Shown: positions 28,695-40,600 of the stretch, in pieces
How positions within the stretch are numbered: position 1 is the stretch's first letter
Layout: every line of letters begins with the position of its first letter
From: Strigops habroptila
Lineage: Eukaryota; Chordata; Aves; Psittaciformes; Psittacidae
Assembly (NCBI RefSeq): GCF_004027225.2
Contig: NC_044277.2
Span: 36,009,812 to 36,073,811 of the forward strand
Direction of reading: 5' to 3'
DNA: 64,000 bases
Translations under genes and position numbers: made by a program
Notes under the pieces: generated by a model
Told to the model about the DNA's origin: nothing
Database searches by the model: none
Seen by the model: the letters and a program-made list of their open reading frames with translations, nothing else

Positions 28695-31600
28695 TGTGTG
28701 TTGAGATGATATACTTCCCAAGCCAACCTCTCTGCTTGTTAAGGGTCAGCAGCATAGGCAGACGGCTAGGTAAGAACTTGAAACAGTTTTGTCATTGTTT
28801 CTTGGGATTAAACTTCATCTCCTTTTCCTGACAAGTTATTAGGAATGATACTGTACCTTACAACACTTTCTCTGAGACTAACTCAACTTTTAATAACGTA
28901 AGGGTTTTCTACTAAGCACACTTGCCTTTTCAAATGCTGCTGCTAAGTCATTCTTTTCTTTTAAATCACGATACACCTACAGTAACATACCACGGTTTTC
29001 TCTCTTACGCAAAAGGTAATTTGCATTAACTCCTTACCGAGCTGAAGCCCGCTGCAAGCATTACTGAAATAATATCCATCATTAGATGCCATCTGAAATG
29101 CTTGTCTTTTATCATTAGCATTAAAAAGCTCCAGAATGCATTATTAGAGTAATTTCTTAACTATCATACAAATACTGGCTTCTGTGCTTGGATTTTCCAA
29201 AGTTGACAATTTTCATATTTTCCACATCAATCTTCTATTTCTAGGAGACTGTAAAAACTAAATGGAGATAACCAAGCTATTTGCAGCATGGATGTAATGC
29301 AGACTGAAGGATTGGATGGGGAAGTATGAATTCTCTGTAGCCATGTTAAAAAAAAAACATAAAAAAAAAATAATCAGAGGGCTTTTTACAGAAACAAGGA
29401 TACATTTCTTATCTTCACTTGCTTCTATAGTACTAAATAAAATAGCTCAGTGACTTAGACTATTGGGAATTGGAGTGTGACATTTCTGTTATGGACACGT
29501 CTACTTAGTTTTTGTGTTGAAGTATTTTTTTTACAATCTAACAAGGAAAGGCTTGGTCCCCAGTGGTTTCTATATAAATACCTTCAATATTCAAGTCTTC
29601 CTGATTTGTGGAGCATGTGGTGTGCCTCCACTTTTGGCTGATCTGGCATTTACCTTTACCACTACTCTGATGGAAATTCATGAGCATCAAGAGTTTGGTT
29701 CAGTTTCAGAAAGGCTACTTGTCAGAGATGGTTCTTGGCATTAGCTGCACTGGAAAGGCATGGGAGGGGGGAAGCTGCATTTTAAAATACTAGATAATAA
29801 CTGGAAACTTTAAGAAAAATTTACATTTGTTGGTCTCTGACACCGCCAGGGACAATCAGTGGGAAGAGACCTCATTGGTGGCGACAGGATTTAAAAAGCA
29901 AAATTAAGGACCATATTGACACGTACAAAATTTAAAATCATAACTTGAGGTGAGAAAGTTTGTTCCAGTTCGGATGTTTGCTGCTCAGGGTAGAGGAGGT
30001 GTTGGGGCACAGTTTTGTAATTAGCAATCTGTTCCTGTGTGGAAAAGACTGGGGTAACCGGTGTAGCCGTGTAGTGCATCTGTGTGCGAGTATGACTGTA
30101 ATTGCTAAAGGCTCCCATACCCACTTTCACAACAACAACTTTCTAACTGCCGTTAATTAGCCCTAGATTTTAGTCTTTTTTTCTAATTAAGAGATCTAAA
30201 ATTAGATTCTTGGTGAGGTATGTAAACAAGCTGCCTTTGTTACAGGGAGGGGTCTACTTCTCTGACTACATAGACCTTTACTAACTGCAGTAACAAAAGT
30301 ATTTGGGTTTATGTGTTTATATATATTGTTTACTTGCAGTGATGTCGTTTGGAGCCTGAATTGATTCTACAAAATGAATTATATTTTGGTACATACTTAC
30401 TTTTTGCTACCAGGAACCTGATGAGAATAATAAAAATCAGGATCTGTAATATTCTGTTTCTCAGAGGGTTTGTTGGTTGGTTTGGGTTTTTTTCAAAGTA
30501 TGTGCTAGTGTTGAGTGAATTTTGATTTAAAATTATTGCTAAAATAGTTTGTTTGTCTGAAAACTCATTTGCTGAAAATCATTTTCTTACTTAAAAATGA
30601 TAAGAATTGATGTGCGTTTGCTAAGTGTCTGATTAAAGATCACAAAGAAACTCATATTTTGCATCAGAAATAAGCAGATGGTGGACAGATGGTTTAAATT
30701 AATATTAATTAAAAATCTTAACTTAAATTGTTTACCCTGTAAACGCAAAGTTAGGAAGCCAGCTTTCATCTTTAGGGTTAATAACACTCCAAATCTATTT
30801 ATTAAAAATTGCTCCAATGGGCATTCTTTCCAAGCTTTGATTGCAAAGATGGTAGCCTCAATAAAGAGCATGAAAGTGGGTGAAAGCTGGAAAGATAGAG
30901 CAATTCTAGGACTCTTAACAAAGATCCTGCAGAGGTCAAGACTAAAAATTCCTATTGGTGTCTGTGGTCTGGGAAGGAAGAAGTCGTCCGATAAGAGGAC
31001 TGAGGGTTCGGGATCTCTTTTTCATGCCAGTTTCTTGATACATCCATTCTTTAAAAATGAATTTACATCTTTGCGATTGATTATGTTGCAGTAAAGCAAA
31101 CTCTATTCAAAAATCTTAAAAACCTTCAGTTGCTGTTGACAAAGAAAAATAAAAATAAGGGTGTCAAATTCTGTCTCAATTTATCCCTTGTGTTTCCTTA
31201 CTGGTTCATTGGGATTGCAGTGGGTGTAACTGGGATGGAAATTATGGCATCTGGTAATTGTAGAGGAAATCCAGAGTGGTGCACCCAGATTTACCATAGA
31301 GCACTGAGTGTATATAAGTCAGAATGCAGAATAACTATGATAATTCAAATATCAGTATATGGTAACCATGGATACTTGTTGACATTTTTAGTGATAGTGA
31401 CTACTTTATCTCAGGACATCTGTCACAGAGCCAAATTTGGTCCTCCGTTAAGCATGTAGTGTTCCCATTAAAATCAAAGGAGATTTGTCCCTTTAGTGAG
31501 ACAGAATGAGACTGTAAGTCCTGAAAGCTTTCTTGTTTTCCTGATTTTTATAGCTGGGATATTTTACAGAGGATGCATACATTTTAATGTACACATTAAA

Positions 31601-34600
31601 GAGGACGGGTACCCTTTTTCCCTAATGCATCTCCCTATTCAAATTAAGAATCAGGAATTCTAAATTTAGGCTTAACATAGGAATCATCTATAAAGGGTTA
31701 AGCTTTAATTGAACTTTGTGAGTGTTAGCATTTTGATTCATGATCGTTCACCAAAATGCTTTTCTTTAGTAGTTGAATTAAAATTTAGGGAGAAATTGCA
31801 GGATTTTTCTGTCAGGGGCAACTTGAAACGATGCAGTCCTGTCCATCTGGATAAGGAGCCTAAAGTATGGCTGCATCACCTCACAAAGAACCTCAGGAAG
31901 GGTAGAAGGTTCTCGGTGCACTCTCAATGGATGATAGCACTAGGACAGTTGTACCCCAAAATGGCATCCATGTTAAAAATGGTAGCCTGCTCCACTGTAA
32001 TCTGTGGCTTCAAAATCAAGCCCCAAGGTAGTGATTTGACAGATACTAAACACATTTTCAACAAAAAGTTAGCAAAACTTCATGAAAAAAAAAGATGTAA
32101 GAGAGGCTTTAAATGTTGGGGGGGTTGCAGTGTGCAGTTAAAGCCGTAACCAGCAGATTTTGCTTTTCTGTGTCATCTGCTTGAAGAAAAGCTGCCTAGG
32201 TGGCATGTTTTCCACTCCAGCCCCCAACATTCACTTTCCTCCATGCAGGTGAAATGTGTGTCTCTCCCTTCCTGCTGGTAAAAAAACCCTGTAATTTTCT
32301 AATGCTGCTGCAACTGTACATTGTATTTTCATGAATTACACCCGAGTAGTAGATGATTTATTTCAGAATACAAAAACAGCAGAGATCACTTTTGGCAAAA
32401 CCAGTAGATCAGTCTACATGGAAATGGCTTCACGCTAAAGAGCCATGAAAGTGTACACAGGTGGAATCTGCATTCTGACAAAGAGAATCTAAATGAAACT
32501 TGTTACATCTTCCTTTTTTTGTTTGTTGGTTTGTTTTGGATTTTTTTGTTGTTTTCTTCTTTGCAGATTTCTTCACAGACCTTTGCTTTGGAGAATTTCT
32601 GCGTTCTTTTTTTCCAGACATTGGCTTATTTTCAGTTATTACTTCTGAAAGTGTCACCAGATTTTAAAAACACACATCTCTATTTTTTTCTTTTCTTCTA
32701 TTCAGGTAGATATATTACTTTTATCATGGACCCATTTCAATATGTTTATGTCATCCGAAATAGCAAGCAACTTGAATTTCATGAATTCGCGGATAAAATG
32801 GCTTCCAAAACTTTTGACTATCCAGCATTGTCAAAAGGAAAATTCCCTGATCTCAAGGAAAACCTGCACAGAATCTACCAGTATCTGCAAGGCAAGCCGT
32901 TGGATATCATTTCTGACCACATGATGAAAAATCTCCAGGATATATTTGAATGGAAATGCTCACAAGCAACAGATTGGGAAACAGAAAAAATGTACAAATT
33001 CTGCTGCTCTGTAATGTTTGAAGCCAGTTTTGTAACACTGTATGGAAGAGTTCCTGCTGCAGATGGCCACAAAGTTATTAGTGAAATCAGAGACAAATTT
33101 ATCAAGTTTGATGCCAGCTTTCCCTATTTAGCTGCAAACATACCAATTGAGTTGCTAGGAGCTACCAAGAAGGTTCGGAAGGAGCTTATACATCATTTTT
33201 TACTTCAGAACATGACAAAATGGCTGGGAGGGTCAAAAGTGGTCCAAGCCAGACAAGATATATTTGAGAAATATGAGCTGCTTGGAGATTATGACAAAGC
33301 AGGTAGGAAACTTATGAATGATTGCTTGTCTAAAATAAAATAATTTACTATAGACCTTTGAAATAAAAAGGCAAAATGGCGACCTTGAAATTTTTTTATG
33401 TTCTTTCTAATTGGCTAATGATAAAATGTTTTACTCTGAAACAACCCTCTATGATAATTGATTTTTTTTTGTGCTGAGGTGGTAAAACAAGATACTTAAT
33501 GGTGATAATGAGAAAGATTATAACTGAGCTGCATTTCCTCCCCTTATTCCCCCCACCCCCCCCCCGACATTACATTTCAAACTATTCTCATTAAGCAGAA
33601 AATTAGACTTCAGAAGCCTATTGGTCCTCATTAGCATTCACTGATCCTTGGCTGGGTCTGTGTCCTAACATCTTTTAATTAGCACACTGCAAATCTAATC
33701 AGTGTAATAAACGCTATTAATCTTCCTTTTCACTTATTTTCTCCCAGCACATCATTTTGCCTTCCTGTGGGCCTCTGTGGGAAACACGATTCCAGCTACA
33801 TTCTGGGCCATGTATTATCTTCTGCGGCACCCAGAAGCTTTTGCAGCGGTGCGTGACGAGATTGACCATTTGCTGCAGTCAACAGGTCAAAAGAGAGGGC
33901 CCGCATATAACATCCACCTCACCAGAGAACAATTGGACAACCTGGTCTACCTGGGTAATTTATTTTTATCTGTTAGGAAGAAAAGAGGGGCTCTCCCAGC
34001 AAACTCGGTTTATTACTCATTTCTGTTTACTGAGAAGGTGGAGGACACAGCTGCCTAATTGACATAATAACACCCATTTACATCAATTATAAATTATGTA
34101 GTTTATAGCTGTAGATACTCTCATTGCATGTAAACATTAAAGCCTAGCTAATTAACTATGCAAGGTATGCAAAAGGCTAAATCGAAGCTTTGCAATTATT
34201 TGAAAAAAAGTTGATGCCTATTAAGTTGTTTGATTCTGAGCATCTGCCGAAGTGTTAATGCATTTCAAATACTTCTGTATGGTACTGCCAAGAACGACCC
34301 TTTTCTGAAATTAAAGTGGGATAATGTATTTAAACTGCAAATGTAATTTTATCACAAGCAGTTTCTTTCTTTCTCTCTCTCTAACAAAACAAAAGCTTCT
34401 AAAGCAGGTTTCAGTTGAGCGATGCCTCCAAACAAAATATATGATGGTAAAGCTTTGCAGATTAGAAATGGTGTTTTCAGTATTTAAAATTCTACTTTGA
34501 TTCAAAATAGGGAGCTTTAAGGGAGATACAGGTCTTCCAGTTCTGGATCAGGGGTTCAGAGGGAGACCCTTGCCAGTGGCTATTGGAAGTTGTTTGATCC

Positions 34601-37600
34601 TGGAGCGGGATAGGCTTTCAGAGCATCAGCTGATGGCTTCACTGTGTTTACTAGTGCACAGGCACTAGTAAGATAAATGCTAAAATTAGGCCAAGAGAGG
34701 GGAAAGGGTGTAGCAGGTAAGAACCTAACCTTTAAGCCTCTGAAAATCTCCATGGGTAGCATTAATAGGGTAGACATCAGCTGAACAAAAGCTTAAAAGT
34801 TGAGTACTCCTCTCTTTTCAAATATCAAAACCAGTCCCCTGTTAAAACTGAGCTCATGTCTGTATGTTTGGGTAGCTCATAGCCTGAAATGGTTTTCCAC
34901 TCTTAAACGAAGCTCTGTTAAGAGAGTGATGTAGCAGTGCGGTTTCTGTGCCTGGTTTGGATCTAAGTAATAGCTGCTATTTTTCAGGACCATCCAGTGT
35001 GGCATGTCTCAAGAATCTATGTTCAAACTTGATTTGCTTCTCATAGTACAAATATAAAATTGAATTTGATCCAGTTACTTTTTGTTAGAGCATTAATGTT
35101 AATCTTACATAGCATAAGTCTAGTAAGTTGGTTTCATCTGGAGTCGTGGCTGTTTTGGTGCAGATTTGTCTCTAACTGATGTAGAATGCTTTTGAATTAG
35201 GGGAGATATTGGATGTTAAGAACACGTCCGAAGAATAACAAGCCATTCTAAGTATTTAATGTACTTTTAAGGAAAAAGTAAAACTGCTTCACATCAGAGC
35301 TAGCATCCACCAAACAAGATAAAAGGAAAGTTATCGAGCATCAGGAAGATCAGGACAGAATTTATTTTGTATTTGGAAACTGACATGGGAATGGCAAAGG
35401 AAAAAAAAAAAATAAAGGGCACTCTAAAAGTGTAGGAATAAGGAAAATAAAAGTGTGTACTTCACTAAAACCCTCTGGTGTAAAGTGATATGAACAGTTT
35501 AAAACATTAATTGTGTCATTCTTCTGCTTCGCCTTGAAATCTTGAAGTACCTTGGTAACATTTGATTTATGTGTTGAGAGGAAAGTGCCACATCCTACTT
35601 TGTAGTATTCTTGTAACACTTTTGTTAAATTTTATAATCATGTTAAACATAATGTGATATGAACAGAAGCTAGATTTCAATTCTTCTGGCACTTAAGTCA
35701 TAAAGGGCCAGATACTGTCCCATAAAATAATAATATAGAAAAAAAATCTGTACCATAAGAGAATTAAAGTCATGCTTCACTGGAAAGGGGAAAGGGATGT
35801 TTTGTTAATAAACGTGTAGGAGGGACAAAGGTCCCAGTTTGCATTGCTTATGCACCAAAAATCCCCATGTCAAAGGAAGGCTGTGGGCCAGCACTGCCTT
35901 TGCCCTTGCAGCTCACTGACCCCAACCTCCAAGGCCGAGCTTTTCCTCTTCCCACTCTCCCTGTGCCAACCCAGAGCGTAGGAAACCAGTATTTGTGTCC
36001 CTGCTCTCGAGGGAGGTAGACCAGGTGGGATTCTTGTACGTTCAGCACCTTGTCATCTCATTCTCCTGTTTTAAGTGCTCTGATTCTCCATCCTCTTTTT
36101 GGCCTACTATAACAAGAGCCTTTTTTTGGATTCCTCATGCTATGGAGAGCAAGCAAAAATTGCTAAAAAGCCTTTCTGTGGAAACAATGTTGTTATTATG
36201 GTCAGATTCTTTGGGTCTAGGGAACAACATGCCCTGATTTACTTCTAAATTCAAAGCACAGGTATGTGATATTTTATTAAAAAAAAAAAAAAAAAGGCAA
36301 ATTTTGGCCCTGATTATGTTTTTCTGATGGAATTCCTGGGACAGCACACTTTGTTTTGTCTACGTAAGACTTTTCCCAAAACCCAAATGCACATATTTGT
36401 GTGTGCAGAGCAACATACATTATTAGTCATTATGGCTCACAACGGAGCTCTAATATGGTAAATGACACATGAGAATGTTCTATGAGTTTTTATGGTTATA
36501 ATCGAAACGCAAAGGGTAAAGCAGAGATGTACTTAGTGCATGTTTAATGCTAGGCATGTTTAGTCAGTTCATTTGTTTAATATTAGTCCATTCATTTATA
36601 TGGTGAAGTATTCTTGCCCCAGGTCATTGCTGAATCCTAGATATCTCCTGCGAAAAGAGCACAGCTTGAAAAATTGTTTCATACACAAGAAAGGGTAGGA
36701 ACCCAAAAACAGCTCATACAGAGTGCGTAGTCATAACATAAATGCTAAGCACTAAAATCGTTGGTTGGATTGAGAGAAATGCATATATTTTCCTGGAATG
36801 GGCTGGGCAGTATCATTTAGTTATTAGTAAGATGCAAATGTACTTGTTTCAGATTATCGTTTGTGTTGGCACACCGTGATGCCTGTGGGTAAATGACCCC
36901 CCCCAAAATATTTGCATACTCAATAGCTATTTTCCTACAATACACTCTAATAATTATAGTACCCTATTACCTGCTATGTGTTAGTGTAAAATTAACAATC
37001 CATTATGCACAGTAAGTTTTATAAAACATCCACAGATAGAGATCATGTTTAATTAAAATTAACTTGCCTACGAAAGCCAAATGCACTTATGATTTGCAAT
37101 GACCTTTTATTACCTGCAGTCCCTTGTTTTGGCTGGATGATTGACAGCTTGCTGTTTGGCTACCATGTTGTATTTCAGCTGACAAGACTTTTCATTTTAA
37201 CTCAATTTGCCTGCCTATCACAAGCTGGTGGCAGGCCAGGCTCAAGTCACCCAGCTTTGCCTCAGCAGCTTGCTCTATTTCTCATTAGTACGCATTTATT
37301 CAGTGGAAATTGGAAGACAAATGCTTGAAGGCATGTGAACTAAGTATAGCAAATTAGGGTTTAAAGACTGAATATTTATAAGTATATTGAAACAGTTTTT
37401 AAAAAAAAATCTAGAATGAATTGGAAGCTGAGTGCTAGCTTTAGTAGAAGAGAAACGAAGAGAGAAGTGGGAGGATTCTAAGAATAACAATACTATGAGA
37501 GAGAGATATCTCTCTCTTCCCCCCCCTTCTAGAAAATATGTAAAATCTCTCTGACAACACCTTATCAAACAACAGCCTGGCTTCTTTATGTAGCGCTTGC

Positions 37601-40600
37601 ACAGTGAAGTTTAGCATCTCATGTGTGTAAGAAGGGGGGAAAAAAATGAGGGTCATGTTCATTTGCTGCTTGGTTATCCCTTGGTATGCTTTAAATTGCC
37701 TTGTTTGTTCGGCACAAGCACAGAAACAGATGTTGCTCTACCGTGCTGGATAATTTACTGTACCTCACAGTTCAGAATGGAAGGCCTCCCAAGCTACCCA
37801 GCTGGTCTGTCAGCAGCGATGGCTGGTGTCTGCTGAACTATGACAACTGCAAGTAAAGGCTGCAGTTTTATTGTGCAGTTGTCATTCCTCTCAATGTATA
37901 GCCCCAGCATTTGTGGAAAGCTGACTGTCTATTTTTTTAATGTGAGCCTGCAAAGCCATATACGCTCCATTCTCGTTTGTTGATTATAATGTGACTCGTT
38001 ACTTTTGTCATCTAATGATTATCGGCATGTTCGCTCAGAGCGAGAGCCAAGCTCGCCTTCCACACATAACTGGTACTGGAAGGTAAAACAGATTTGTCAT
38101 TTATGATCTGACCGCTAAGCCGCACTTTGTGCTCCATTATTGTGATTAACTTCTGCATAAGATATGCTGCCCAATTGTCATTTGGGATCCGGCAGCGGGC
38201 AGGGGCTGCCGTGCTTTCTGGGAGGATGTCCACTGATGGGATGTGACCGCATTGGTTGGGTGGTTAAACGTAAACCTGCTATTTTGCAGCTGCAGTTTAA
38301 TAATTTATTTTTTTTTTCTTTTTCCCTCTTCCTCATTTGATTTCTGCTGTTGCTACATATGTCACCAATATTTTCAAATAGTGGACCATCGCAGAGTTAC
38401 CAGCTTCATTTCCCGCAGGTTGAAGACCGTCTGGGAGCGGAGGCTGGACCCTTTCTTTGTACCACGTAAAGTTTTGTTGCCAGAGCACTGCCAGTTGAAA
38501 TCTATTGTGTCAGGTGCCTTGTGGCTATCTGCAGTAGAGGCCATCTTCTGGAACCAGGGTTCTTTTCTGGCTTCGTCACCAACAAGCCGATTTGACTCTG
38601 CCTGATTATAGTAACGAAGGCAGTCCAAAAGAATATGCACAGACTCACTGTACGTCACATTGAATCACGGTGCTGGCCACACAAAGCTGACCGCAGCCTC
38701 ATTTCTTTAGACAAATGCATGCTTAAGGAAAAACCTCCTGCAAGAAAGCATCCAGGGCCACTTTATTTGCTATGCATGCTGCACCAGATTTAATTTTTAG
38801 TGAAAGAACGTTTGTTATTATTTTTTTTCAGAGGCATCTACACTGGGTAGCTACTGTCTCTAATAAACTAACCTTTTGGGTGCAGCAGTTACAGTGCCTT
38901 GGTGAACACTTAGAGAAGGCTTATTTGATATCACAGAACATAAATGCAGACACAAATGGATTATTATGTGCAAATGAAACCCTATTTTAGGCTATTTTTC
39001 ACACTGATGATTAGAAGGAATCAAGTCACATATAACAGCGCCCATACACGCTGGTGGAAAAATAGTCAGTTTTGATTACAGAGTGAGAGATGCAGCCCTA
39101 GACAGGAGCTACATGCTGATATACATGCTATCAGAATGATTTATGCAAATTATGCATATTATTCCCAAAGGAATTCCTCCTCAAACTGCCAGGATAAATT
39201 GCCGGAAATTAGCCATAAAATCTGTCGTGCTAGGAGCAAAAGGTGAAGGCCACTGGGAAAGCAAGGACATTCAGCTTCTGGAGCCTTCCAGGATGTGATG
39301 GTGGAGACAGAAATCTTGCTTTCCCTAAGCCTGAAAGGACTATGTTTTATTTTCTCTTGGCTAATTAAAAGTGTCTTTCTCTCTTAAAATTACCAGGCAA
39401 ATAATGAATTGCTCTCATTCACTCCGACCATAACAGACACTATCATTTTGCAATGTAGCACACTGAAAAGAAAATAAAGAAATTTTAAAATCCTCAGATT
39501 TACTATGAAATTAACAAGCGAAATGGTTTTTCTAATGTATAGTCCTGCCATTACATCCAACAGCTTTTGAAAAGCAAGCTAAACAGCTCCATGGATGCTT
39601 TCACTGGTATTTGCTTGCAACCTCCAAAATATATGTAAATGCGTAAAGCGTTCTTGTCTTTTGATTGTGTTGCTTTCAACGTGATGCCTGAATAATGACT
39701 TTCCACCCAAAACTTAGTGCTGCCTACAGCCGACAGGATTTCTCAGTACCATCAGTGAGAATCATATCGGGAGGTTCAGCATCGTGGGTGCCCCCCCCAG
39801 CCCTGTGGGGTGGTTTATTGCCTCCTCCTGGTCTCTGCTTTATGTTTGGTTCGGTTTGTGGGGTTTTTTCCTTTTTTTTTTCTTTTCCCTTAGCCTGCCC
39901 TACTAAACCTGTCGAGATGCAGAAGCTGTAGCCATGTATAACTTCCAATCATCTCCCATATTTCTGATGCTTCCCTCCCTCCACTTTTGTTTAATCGCAG
40001 AGAGTGCCTTAAACGAGAGTTTACGAATGTGCTCATCCTCCATGAACATTCGCATCAGCCAGGAGGATTTTGTTCTCAAGCTTGAAGGGAATCAAGAAGT
40101 CGGTTTGAGGAAAGGAGACTGGATAGCCCTTTACCCACAGATTTTGCACATGGACCCTGAGGTCTATGAAGATCCTAAGGTAAACATTCAGCTGGTGCTA
40201 CTCTTCCTACTCCAGGCACATAGCAGCAGCCAAGCCTTTTGTGATCTCTGGGTTGTGTTTTTTTTTTTACTGCTGTTCCTTCTTGTGGAACAAATCTTGC
40301 TACTTTCAGATGTATTTTCTAGGGCCCTATAGGTCAAAGGATTCATGGCCTGAAGAGAGAAATATGGTGATGAGACTGACTGCGACTGCTTTCAAAGGAA
40401 TTGACAATTGCACGTTGACTACCATAAACTTTAGGCTAAATGTGGGTTTTGTTTGGCAGTGGATCATTTGATACCCAAGGAGGGCTGAATAATAGAAGGT
40501 GGTTTAAATAGCAAATAATGTGGGCCATTTAGCTAAGTGCCCGCAAAGCATCATTGACTCTCTGAAGCCCTATAATAGCAGTGTCTTACTTGAGCCTTAT

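Larger units (their letters stand above)
26297..32705 (+). other. CYP7B1: CYP7B1 intron 2
   Basis: GTGAGA at the 5' end and TTCAG at the 3' end bound this 6.4-kb intron. It contains a poly(A) plus (GA)n microsatellite near 28.65 kb and two candidate noncoding elements (28440-28620 and 28960-29170). The rest is AT-rich unique DNA. Short open frames between 29.5 and 32.2 kb match nothing I recognise and are taken as chance. Confidence 0.9.
33955..40000 (+). other. CYP7B1: CYP7B1 intron 4, rich in candidate noncoding elements
   Basis: Six kilobases between a GTAATT donor and a TCGCAG acceptor. Much of it has the high-complexity, homeodomain-word-rich texture of conserved noncoding DNA, notably 34030-34300, 36400-37260, 37900-38260, 38370-38700 and 39000-39300. 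A GAGA-type palindrome lies at 37498-37517. No transposon was recognised, which is itself consistent with constraint. Confidence 0.85.

Noticed and set aside
32519..32705. Coding extension upstream of CYP7B1 exon 3
   Set aside because: The frame is open by chance through the intron; the pyrimidine tract and AG at 32704-32705 set the exon start and the phase matches exon 2.
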